Shown here: positions 19,437 to 27,871 of the stretch, one piece after another
How the letters are laid out: the number at the start of each line of letters is the position of its first letter
Position numbering within the stretch: the stretch's first letter is position 1
Source of the DNA: JBJMHZ01 sp045807125
GTDB lineage: Bacteria; Actinomycetota; Actinomycetes; JAWWOL01
Reading direction: 5' to 3'
NCBI GenBank assembly: GCA_045807125.1
Contig: JBJMHZ010000005.1
Coordinates: forward strand, 1 to 64,000
Length of the DNA: 64,000 nt
The notes under the pieces: generated by a model
Told to the model about the DNA's origin: nothing
Database searches by the model: none
The model's input: the letters and a program-made list of their open reading frames with translations, nothing else
Position numbers and translations under genes: made by a program

Positions 19437-21725
19437 TCAGGCTCCTGCCGTCCCCGCGGCCGGCCTCCCGGCCGGCACGGTCTCGTCGTAGAAGTGCGGA
19501 TCGGCGGCGAGGATGGCCTCCCGCACGTCGAGCATCTCCATCACCCGGTTCTGCACGACGGTCGTGCCGGACACGCCCGGCCCGTCGATGTCGGTGACGG
19601 TCGCGAGCGACTCGGCCGCGATGTCGAGGACCTCCTCCACGACCAGCCCGACGCTGCGCCCGCCCTCGGTGTAGATCACGACCTGCAGGACGTCCTCGCC
19701 ACGGTCCGGCCGGCTGGCGACCAGCTCGGACAGCCGCGCGATCGGCAGGATGCCGTCGCGGTACTGGAGCGCCTCGCGGTCGCCGACGCGCTCGGCGGTG
19801 CTGACCGGGATCTCCTCGAGCCGGGTGACCCGGTCGAGCGGCACGGCGAGCAGCCGGTCGCCGGCGACGCGCACGACGAGCAGTGACACGAGGCCCTCCC
19901 CGTCCGCAGCGGTCGGCGCGCTCTTGCCGCGCAGCCGCGTCGTGGCCGCGCCGACGGTGGCGTGCGCGGCGAGCGACCATGCGTCGAGGATGAGCGCGAC
20001 GCGGCCGTCGCCGAGGATCGTCGTACCGGCGTAGGCGGGGATGCGCTTGAGCTGCTCGGAGAGCGGCTTGACGACGATGTCCTCGGTGTCGAGCACGTCG
20101 TCGACCAGCAGGCCGAAGTGCCGGTCCTGCGTGCCGATCACGACGATGTACGTGCCGTCGCCCTCGCCGTCACGGGGCGGCTGCCCCAGCAGCTCGCGCA
20201 GCGGCAGCAATGGCAGCAGCTGACCGCGCAACCGGTGGACCGGCGCGCCGCCGATCCGCTCGACGGCCTGCTCCAGCTGGCCGGGCGGGATGCGCACGAG
20301 CTCGATCACGTTGGCCTGCGGCACGGCGAAGCGCAGCCCGTCGCTCGCCACGATGAGCGCCGCGACGATGGCCAGCGTGAGCGGGATCTTGACGTGGAGC
20401 GTCGTGCCGGCGCCGACCGCGCTGCGCACCTCCACGGAGCCGCCGATGCGCTCCATGTTCGTCTTGACCACGTCCATGCCGACGCCGCGGCCGGAGACGT
20501 TGGTGACCTGCTCGGCGGTCGAGAAGCCGGGCAGGAAGATGCAGTCGACCAGCTCCTGGGTGGACATGCGCTTGGCCTGCGCGAGGCTGAGCATGCCCTT
20601 GTCGACCGCGGCCGCGACGACGCGCGCGGGGTCGATGCCGGCGCCGTCGTCGCTGATCTCCAGGTGCACCTGCCCGCCGTCGTGCGAGGCCGAGAGCGTC
20701 AGCCGGCCCTCGGCAGGCTTGCCGGCGGCCAGCCGCTCCTCCGGCGTCTCGATCCCGTGGTCGAGCGCGTTGCGGACGAGGTGCGTGAGCGGGTCCTTGA
20801 CCGCTTCGAGGACGCTGCGGTCCAGCTCGGTCTCCCCGCCGACCAGCTCGAGCCGCACCTGCTTGCCCATGACATGGCCGAGGTCGCGCACCATCCGCGG
20901 GAGCTTGTTCCACGCGCTCTCGATGGGCTGCATGCGCGCCTTCATGACGCCTTCCTGCAGGTCGGCGGTGATGGCACCGAGCCGCTGCCAGGCCTGCGTC
21001 ATGGCGAGGTCGCCGGAGGCGCTGATCGCTCCCGTGACCTGGTTGCGGGTGAGCAGGAGCTCGCCGACGAGCCGCATCAGCCCGTCGAGCACGTCGACGT
21101 CCACCCGTACGCTGCTGTCGACCACCGAGCGGCGGCCGTCTGGCTGTCCGTCGAGCACCTCGTGGAGCGCGCTCGGGTCGACGGCCCCGTGCTCGACGAG
21201 GATCTCGCCGATGCGCCTGGAGTCGCCCACGTGCTGCTCGAGGACGGCGAGCGTGACGTCGTCCGGGTGGACCAGGCCCTCCTCGACCAGCTTCTCCCCT
21301 AGCAACCGCGGCGCCGACCCGTCGGCGGCGTGCTGGAGCCGGGTGAGCCGGTCGATCAGCCGGGCGAGGCCGGCACCGTCCTCGACGGCGTCCTCGCCAC
21401 CGGTGCGCTCGATCGAGCCGAGCAGTCGCCGGACCGCGTCGACGAGCTCGAGCAGCACCTGGGTGATCTCCGGAAGCAACTCGATCTCGCCGTCGCGCAG
21501 CTTGCTGAGCAGGCCCTCGCCGACGTGGGTCAGGCGCTCGAGCTTGCCGAAGGCGAGGAAGCCGCTGGTGCCCTTGATGGTGTGGATCGTGCGGAAGACG
21601 CTCGCGAGCAGCTGCCGCGAGCCCGGGTCCTGCTCCAGCGCGACGAGGTCATGGTCGAGCTGGTCCAGGTTCTCGTAGCTCTCCACGAGGAACTCGTGGA
21701 CGATCTCGTCCATCCCCTGCACCAT
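19437..21725 (-). CDS. cheA: Chemotaxis histidine kinase CheA with inserted MshEN-like motifs
   Basis: A 762-residue kinase that phosphorylates CheY and CheB. The Hpt domain has His48 in FRTIHTIKGTSGF. Residues 141-164 and 171-194 form two 24-residue motifs of the type found in MshEN/GspE N-terminal domains. The dimerisation helices start near residue 205 (LDGLMRLVGELLLTRNQ). The ATPase domain has LVRNALDHG, DDGAGID and GRGVGMDVV. The C-terminus holds two CheW-like domains (about 450-590 and 615-745) in place of the usual one. No CheY-binding P2 domain is obvious; the inserted motifs occupy its place. ATG 21725 follows GAGAGG; ATG 21716 is possible. Confidence 0.94.
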   Translation of the reverse strand: MVQGMDEIVHEFLVESYENLDQLDHDLVALEQDPGSRQLLASVFRTIHTIKGTSGFLAFGKLERLTHVGEGLLSKLRDGEIELLPEITQVLLELVDAVRRLLGSIERTGGEDAVEDGAGLARLIDRLTRLQHAADGSAPRLLGEKLVEEGLVHPDDVTLAVLEQHVGDSRRIGEILVEHGAVDPSALHEVLDGQPDGRRSVVDSSVRVDVDVLDGLMRLVGELLLTRNQVTGAISASGDLAMTQAWQRLGAITADLQEGVMKARMQPIESAWNKLPRMVRDLGHVMGKQVRLELVGGETELDRSVLEAVKDPLTHLVRNALDHGIETPEERLAAGKPAEGRLTLSASHDGGQVHLEISDDGAGIDPARVVAAAVDKGMLSLAQAKRMSTQELVDCIFLPGFSTAEQVTNVSGRGVGMDVVKTNMERIGGSVEVRSAVGAGTTLHVKIPLTLAIVAALIVASDGLRFAVPQANVIELVRIPPGQLEQAVERIGGAPVHRLRGQLLPLLPLRELLGQPPRDGEGDGTYIVVIGTQDRHFGLLVDDVLDTEDIVVKPLSEQLKRIPAYAGTTILGDGRVALILDAWSLAAHATVGAATTRLRGKSAPTAADGEGLVSLLVVRVAGDRLLAVPLDRVTRLEEIPVSTAERVGDREALQYRDGILPIARLSELVASRPDRGEDVLQVVIYTEGGRSVGLVVEEVLDIAAESLATVTDIDGPGVSGTTVVQNRVMEMLDVREAILAADPHFYDETVPAGRPAAGTAGA
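21144..21305 (-). other. MshEN-like tandem motifs inside CheA
   Basis: These codons encode CheA residues 141-194. The first unit runs LLGEKLVEEG to VLEQ and the second RIGEILVEHG to LDGQ, each 24 residues, with a six-residue spacer. The published MshEN consensus is RLGxxLLxxGLLxxxxLxxxLxxQ twice with a five-residue spacer. The second unit keeps the R and G of RLG; the first has Leu in place of Arg. MshEN domains bind cyclic di-GMP; binding here is inference. Confidence 0.55.
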
Positions 21726-21808
21726 GCCTCTCGCGCCTCTCCTCGTGGCCCCCGAGGGCCCGCAGCGTCCCGCGCCCACGCCTCGCGGACCGATCCCTTG
21801 CCAGATGC

Positions 21809-21833
21809 ATCGGCGCGCGCGCGCCGAGCATGA
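21809..21833 (-). promoter_or_regulatory. Candidate FliA-type promoter for cheA-cheW
   Basis: On the minus strand TCA (complement of 21831-21833) is followed after 16 bases by GCCGAT (complement of 21809-21814). The spacing fits the TCA-N16/17-GCCGAA pattern. It lies about 85 bp upstream of the cheA start in the divergent 203-bp gap. Confidence 0.5.
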
Positions 21834-21880
21834 GCGCCGACTTCACCCGTGCGGACGCCACCGGGCCACGCCGGCCGGCC

Positions 21881-21906
21881 TCACGATCACCGCTGGCTGC
21901 CGATAC
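21881..21906 (+). promoter_or_regulatory. Candidate FliA-type promoter for the FlgN-like gene
   Basis: TCA at 21881-21883 is followed after 15 bases by GCCGATAC at 21899-21906. The -10 part also fits the broader sigma-28 box. It ends 22 bp before the chosen GTG start, with GGGAGG between. It shares the gap with the oppositely directed cheA promoter candidate. Confidence 0.45.
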
Positions 21907-21928
21907 GACCGGCGGGAGGTCGGGACAC

Positions 21929-22303
21929 GTGGAGTTGAGCGGGCTCGTCAGGGTGCTGGCGAAGGAGCGTGCGCAGCTCGAGACGCTCGTCCTGCGGCTC
22001 CAGGTGCTGGCCAGGCTCATCGAGGCGGGCGACGACCGCCTCCTGCCGATCGCCTCCGACGACGTGGAGCGCGCGACGGCCGCCGTCCGGTCGACCGAGC
22101 TCCAGCGGGCCCTGCTCGTCGCCCAGCTCGCGGCCGACCTCGGCGTGCCGCCGGACTCGCTCACCCTGCGCGGCATGGTGACGGTCGCCCCGTCCCCGTG
22201 GCGGCCGGTGCTCGCCGACCACCGGTGGGCGCTGCTGCGGCTGGTCGCCGACGTCGAGGCCGCCGCGGCGGCCTGCCGGGTCGCCGAGCCGGTGCGAGGG
22301 TGA
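21929..22303 (+). CDS. FlgN-like flagellar export chaperone
   Basis: A 124-residue, almost fully helical protein (VRVLAKERAQLETLVLRLQVLARLIEAGDD, shown here in parts as AKERAQLETLVL and LQVLARLIEAGDD). It continues with a second helix pair and resembles FlgN-type chaperones of hook-associated proteins. GTG 21929 has GGGAGG nine bases upstream; earlier starts would add unrelated sequence and overlap the promoter motif. It is divergent from cheA, and its stop overlaps the next gene start. The family call is from shape and context, so moderate. Confidence 0.6.
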   Translation: MELSGLVRVLAKERAQLETLVLRLQVLARLIEAGDDRLLPIASDDVERATAAVRSTELQRALLVAQLAADLGVPPDSLTLRGMVTVAPSPWRPVLADHRWALLRLVADVEAAAAACRVAEPVRG

Positions 22304-22569
22304 GCGTGCGCTCCGTGGCCGCGGTGCCGGCCGCGCTGGCCGTGCCCCCCCTGCTGGCCGGGCTGCGCACCTGGCTGGACGGCGCGACGCAGCACGCCGG
22401 GGAAGCGCCGGAGGGGGCGACCGGGGAAGCAGCTGCGCGCGAGCCCGCGGCAGGCAGTGACGCCGTCCGCGGCGACGGCAGTGGGATCGGCGTCGACGAG
22501 CCGGCGCCGACCGGCGGCCTCGCCGAGCGAGCGGCGGCGCTGCCGTCGCTCACCGACTTCCTCCAGTAG
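22300..22569 (+). CDS. Small hypothetical protein coupled to the FlgN-like gene, 89 aa
   Basis: GTG 22300 overlaps the preceding TGA (GTGA), implying coupled translation. The first 28 residues are hydrophobic (AAVPAALAVPPLLAGL) and the rest is Gly/Ala/Glu-rich low complexity ending LPSLTDFLQ. I do not recognise it. Context puts it in flagellar or motility function; a secreted or chaperone-bound small protein is one option. It could also be a spurious frame, but the tight overlap argues for reality. Confidence 0.45.
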   Translation: MSVRSVAAVPAALAVPPLLAGLRTWLDGATQHAGEAPEGATGEAAAREPAAGSDAVRGDGSGIGVDEPAPTGGLAERAAALPSLTDFLQ

Positions 22570-22580
22570 GGGCCGCCGGC

Positions 22581-23450
22581 TCAGGCGGTGAGGCTGATCC
22601 GGGTGCGGAAGGTGGAGCGGCGACCGACCGCGGCGGCGAACTCCGCGTGCCGCTCGGGCAGATCGGCGCCGTCGCCGTACTGGGCGGCGAGCGCGGCGCG
22701 CAGCAGGCCGAGGGCCTCCGAGCGCAGCTGCGAGACGCGGGACTCGGTCACCGTCAGCCGCGCGGCGATGGACGCGGACGACTCGCCCTCGAGGAAGTAG
22801 CTGACCACCACGTCGCGGAGTCGCTCCGGCAGCATCGCGACGGCGTCGCGGACGTACGACGACTGCTCCAGTCCCTCGAGCACGGCCAGCGGGTCAGGCT
22901 GGCGGCGGTCGGCGATGCGGGCGGCGAGGCCCCCGCCGTCCTCGTCGTCCTCGGCAGCGGCATCCAGGCTGACGACGAGCGCGCGGTGCGCCCGCCCCTC
23001 GAGCGCGCCGAGCTCGGTCGCCGACATCCCGAGGCGGGCAGCCTGCTCGGCGGCGGAGGGGGTGCGGCCCAGTTCGGCCTGCAGGCTCTCGCGCGCCGAC
23101 TCGACGTCGCGCAGCGCCGAGCGCAGCGCCCGGGGCGCGAAGTCGATGGCCCTGACCGCGTCGAGGATGGCGCCGCGGATGCGCAGCGCCGCCCAGCGCT
23201 CGAACGGCACGCCGCGCTCGGGGCGGTAGCGGCGGGCTGCCTCCACCAGGCCGAGGCGGGCGGCCTGGGCGAGCTCGTCCCGGTCGGCGTGGCGCGGGAA
23301 GTTGGCCGCCACCCCGGCCAGCACCTGCTGGCAGAGCCGCAGGTGGGACCGGATCAGCTCGTCCCGGTCGACGGCCTGCGCCGTCACCGGCGCCGCCGCT
23401 GTCACCGGCACCGCTGCCGTCACCGGCACCGCCAGCGCCACGTTCGTCAT
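22581..23450 (-). CDS. fliA: FliA-type (sigma-28) RNA polymerase sigma factor
   Basis: A 289-residue sigma factor. Region 2 reads LGLVEAARRYRPERGVPFERWA and RIRGAILDAVRAIDFAPR, the FliA/WhiG signature. Regions 3 and 4 follow, with the helix-turn-helix SIAARLTVTESRVSQLRSEA. ATG 23450 gives a short Ala/Val/Pro/Thr repeat (VPVTAA twice) before the conserved part; the frame stays open far upstream but with Arg/Pro-rich non-coding-like sequence. It is convergent with the FlgN pair and close to che genes, so a motility sigma factor is the best reading. Sporulation WhiG is the alternative. Confidence 0.85.
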   Translation of the reverse strand: MTNVALAVPVTAAVPVTAAAPVTAQAVDRDELIRSHLRLCQQVLAGVAANFPRHADRDELAQAARLGLVEAARRYRPERGVPFERWAALRIRGAILDAVRAIDFAPRALRSALRDVESARESLQAELGRTPSAAEQAARLGMSATELGALEGRAHRALVVSLDAAAEDDEDGGGLAARIADRRQPDPLAVLEGLEQSSYVRDAVAMLPERLRDVVVSYFLEGESSASIAARLTVTESRVSQLRSEALGLLRAALAAQYGDGADLPERHAEFAAAVGRRSTFRTRISLTA

Positions 23451-23825
23451 GGCTGCCCTCGCCTTCCCGCGCATCGCCCGGATCGGCGTCCGCTCGACCC
23501 GGCGCGATGTGCCTCGACGGGCCGCGCGGGCCGATAGATAGACCGCGGGGTCGAGCCGGGAGCCCCCGATCGGCGGAGCGGGCGGCGACAGCGGTGAGCG
23601 CAAGGAGCCCCCGCGGGCGCGGCCGGTTCGCGCCGTTCGCTCCGCCATTGGGGTGATCTGCGCTCGGCCGACCGGGGCAATTGCGCAGGCCGCGCCCTCG
23701 GCCGGACAGCGGGGAACCACCAGATCCGGCGGAGCAGCGTGCGGCTGGCACCGCTGCGGGCTACCGTTGACCTCCGGGGCGTCGGGCCAGGTCCGGCCAG
23801 GCTTTTCTAAGGTGGTAGCGGGTCG
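23451..23825. other. 375-bp divergent intergenic region
   Basis: This stretch separates the leftward fliA from the rightward phosphatase gene and must hold both promoters. I looked for TCA-N15-17-GCCGA on both strands and found none with correct spacing. No hairpin or small gene stands out. Confidence 0.5.
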
Positions 23826-25067
23826 ATGAGCGACCTCAGCGAGATGCTGACGGCGCAACGGGACGGCCTGTTGCCGTCAGGGCAGGCGTCGACATCGCCG
23901 CTGCTCGCCGACGCGCTCGCCGACCTCAGCGCGGCGGGCTCGGCGGGCGAGATCGCCGCCGTGGCCGTCGCGCACGCCGCCGCCCTCACCGGGGCGAGGG
24001 GCGCGGCCCTCGGCCTGCTGACACCGGCCCGCACCGAGCTCGCGCTCGCCGGCTCGCTCGGCTACGACTGCGCGGCCATGGCCGTCGGCGCCCGGCTGCC
24101 GATGGACGCCGGCCTTCCCATCACCCGGGCCGCCGCCACCGGCCGGCCCGTGGTGGCCGCCGACGCCGGCGGCGGCTGGGTGGCCGTGCCGGTCGCCGTC
24201 GACCCAGCGCGCCCGCTCGGCGCGCTGCTCGTCAGCCTGCGCCCGTCCAGTGCCGACCCCGACGTCGAGCTGCTCACCGCGCTGGCCGCGCACGTACGGC
24301 GCGCGCTGCACCGCAGCGTCGGCACCGGCGGGCTGCCGGCCGCCGAGCCGCCGGTCACGGCCGCCCCCGAGCAGGGGACGGTTGCCCGCACCCTCGCGGG
24401 GATCCAGGTCGCGTGCCGCAGCGAGCCACTGCACCAGGGCGCCGGCGGCGACCTGATCGAGGTGATTCCCGACCACCGTGGCGGCGCCTGGGTGATCGCG
24501 GCCGACGCGTGCGGCAGCGACTGGGGCGCCCACGAGGAGGCCGAGCGGGTGCGCCTGCTCGTCCGCGCGCTGGCCCGGCACGTCGACGACCCGGCCCAGC
24601 TGCTCGAGGAGCTCGACGAGCTGCTCTCGCAGGCGCCCGGCGAACGGTACGTGACGGCGCTCGCCCTCCACGTGACCCCGCTCGACGACCACGAGGGCGC
24701 GCGCATCCGGCTGGCCAGCGCTGGTCATCCGCTGCCCATCGTCGTCACCGGCGCCGACGCGGACGGCGAGACGGGCAGCGATGCGCTCGCCACCGGCCTG
24801 CCGCTCAACCTGCGGCTCGAGCGGTCGATCGCCGCGCCGGTGCACGAGCTGCTGCTGCCCAGGGGCGGCGCGCTGCTCGCCTACACCGACGGGCTCACCG
24901 ACCGGCGCGACCGGGCGGTCGATGACGACATCGTGGCCGGCGTCTTCGCAAGGGCGACGAGGCTGGCCGAGCCGGCGACCGCCCTCGAGACGGTCTTCGC
25001 CGTGCTGAGCGCCGCGCAGGGCACCGCGCGCGACGACGCGGCCGCGGTGCTGCTGCGCATCGGCTGA
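23826..25067 (+). CDS. SpoIIE-type (PP2C-like) serine phosphatase with GAF-like domain
   Basis: A 413-residue protein. Residues 25-155 look like a GAF sensor domain (VAVAHAAALTGARGAALGLL). The phosphatase half begins near residue 195, with GAGGDLIEVIPDHRGGAWVIAADACG, LASAGHPLPIVV and LLAYTDGLTDRRD. These are the metal-binding Asp positions of the SpoIIE/RsbU group. Such proteins usually dephosphorylate anti-anti-sigma factors. Its place beside fliA suggests control of sigma activity, though no anti-sigma pair is in the window. ATG 23826 is supported by the AAGGTGG upstream. Confidence 0.8.
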   Translation: MSDLSEMLTAQRDGLLPSGQASTSPLLADALADLSAAGSAGEIAAVAVAHAAALTGARGAALGLLTPARTELALAGSLGYDCAAMAVGARLPMDAGLPITRAAATGRPVVAADAGGGWVAVPVAVDPARPLGALLVSLRPSSADPDVELLTALAAHVRRALHRSVGTGGLPAAEPPVTAAPEQGTVARTLAGIQVACRSEPLHQGAGGDLIEVIPDHRGGAWVIAADACGSDWGAHEEAERVRLLVRALARHVDDPAQLLEELDELLSQAPGERYVTALALHVTPLDDHEGARIRLASAGHPLPIVVTGADADGETGSDALATGLPLNLRLERSIAAPVHELLLPRGGALLAYTDGLTDRRDRAVDDDIVAGVFARATRLAEPATALETVFAVLSAAQGTARDDAAAVLLRIG

Positions 25068-25095
25068 GCCGGCTCGCTCGGCTCGCTACCTCGGC

Positions 25096-25101
<6 letters not shown>
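25062..25101. terminator. Inverted repeat across two convergent stop codons
   Basis: GGCTGAGCCG at 25062-25071 and CGGCTCAGCC at 25092-25101 are perfect 10-bp complements around a 20-base loop. The left arm carries the phosphatase stop and the right arm the ettA stop. It probably ends transcription from both sides. Confidence 0.5.
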
Positions 25102-26781
<1,680 letters not shown>

Positions 26782-26817
26782 GCCACCAGGGTACGGGGCC
26801 GACGGCCGCGCCCACCG

Positions 26818-27462
26818 CTACCGGTGCGCGCCGGGCCGCTCGCCCGGCTCGACCGGTGCGAGCTCGCCGGTGAGGTAGCGCTGCACCGTCGGCGCGAGGT
26901 CGCTGACCAGCGTGGCCACGCTCAGCGAGGCGATCGGCTCCAGCCGCACGATGTAGCGGCACAGGGCGACGCCGAGCATCTGCGTGGCGACGAGGGCGGC
27001 CCGCCGTACCGCCTGCGGGTCGTCGAGGGCCGCAGCCACCGGCTGGGCGATCTGCTCCTCGAACACCCTGCGGAGCCGCTCGGCCGCCATCTCGTGGGTG
27101 ACCGCGCTGCGGAAGAGGAAGATGAGCGCGTCGTCGGCCAGGTCGCCCTCCCACCGCTCGACGAAGTTCCGGACGAGCACGTCACCCATCTGGTCGCGGT
27201 CGATGCCGCGCAGGTCGGGCATCTGCAGCCGGATGGCGGACGCGGCCTCGAACAAGCCTGCCTTGCTGCCGTAGTAGCGCATCACCATCGACGGGTCGAT
27301 GCCGGCCTGACCGGCGATGGCCCTGATGGTGGTGCGCTCGTAGCCGTTGGCGGCGAACTGGTCCCTGGCGGCCTGGAGGATCGCGTCGCGCGTGCGCTCC
27401 GACCGCGGGCCGCCCGGCAGCGCGAGGACGGCGGGCGGCGCGGACCGGTGCCCGTCGTGCAT
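26818..27462 (-). CDS. TetR family transcriptional regulator
   Basis: A 214-residue regulator. The helix-turn-helix reads AARDQFAANGYERTTIRAIAGQAGIDPSMVMRYYGSK (given in parts: QFAANGYERTTIRAIAGQAG and DPSMVMRYYGSK). The C-terminal ligand domain has the TetR_C DVLVRNFVERWEGD region. ATG 27462 is preceded by GGAGG eight bases away; the longer frame adds unrelated residues. A perfect 12-bp palindrome lies 85 bp upstream and may be its own operator. The adjacent genes do not reveal a target, so the ligand is unknown. Confidence 0.9.
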   Translation of the reverse strand: MHDGHRSAPPAVLALPGGPRSERTRDAILQAARDQFAANGYERTTIRAIAGQAGIDPSMVMRYYGSKAGLFEAASAIRLQMPDLRGIDRDQMGDVLVRNFVERWEGDLADDALIFLFRSAVTHEMAAERLRRVFEEQIAQPVAAALDDPQAVRRAALVATQMLGVALCRYIVRLEPIASLSVATLVSDLAPTVQRYLTGELAPVEPGERPGAHR

Positions 27463-27546
27463 CGGTGGCGCCTCCGTCCCCCGCGGGAGCGTGGCCGCCC
27501 CCCGAGCGGCCACGGGAGCACAGTAGCGGCACCAGCCCTCGTTGGC

Positions 27547-27558
27547 CAACGTACGTTG
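27547..27558. promoter_or_regulatory. Palindrome, candidate TetR operator
   Basis: CAACGTACGTTG is a perfect 12-bp palindrome in the AT-richer part of the tetR upstream region, next to TTGACATC. The position and symmetry suit an autoregulatory site of the flanking TetR protein. No second copy was seen in the gap. Confidence 0.45.
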
Positions 27559-27757
27559 ACATCGTGTCCGGAAAAATCCTAGGTTGCAGACAAACCGCAT
27601 CACCGGACGCCGAGCGCACCCGGCGCACCGACCCCCTGCCGGCCGGATGGCGACGAGGAGGCCTGCCCCCCGCCTCTCGCCCTCCTGCCGTGATGGCCGG
27701 TGCCGCGCTGATCGGCGGCCCGGCCCCGCCCGCGCCGCCGGTACCCTGAGTCACCTG

Positions 27758-27830
27758 GCGCCCGTAGCTCAGCGGATAGAGCAGCCGCCTTCTAAGCGGT
27801 TGGTCGCAGGTTCGATCCCTGCCGGGCGCG
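27758..27830 (+). tRNA. tRNA-Arg (TCT)
   Basis: The 73-nt sequence folds as a cloverleaf: acceptor GCGCCCG with CGGGCGC, D stem GCTC/GAGC, anticodon stem GCCGC/GCGGT with loop CTTCTAA, and T arm GCAGG-TTCGATC-CCTGC. Anticodon TCT reads AGA. No CCA is encoded. It lies just upstream of the acyltransferase gene. Confidence 0.97.
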
Positions 27831-27871
27831 CCCGCTTGCGTCCCGGCCTCCCGCCTGGGTACCTGGGAGCC

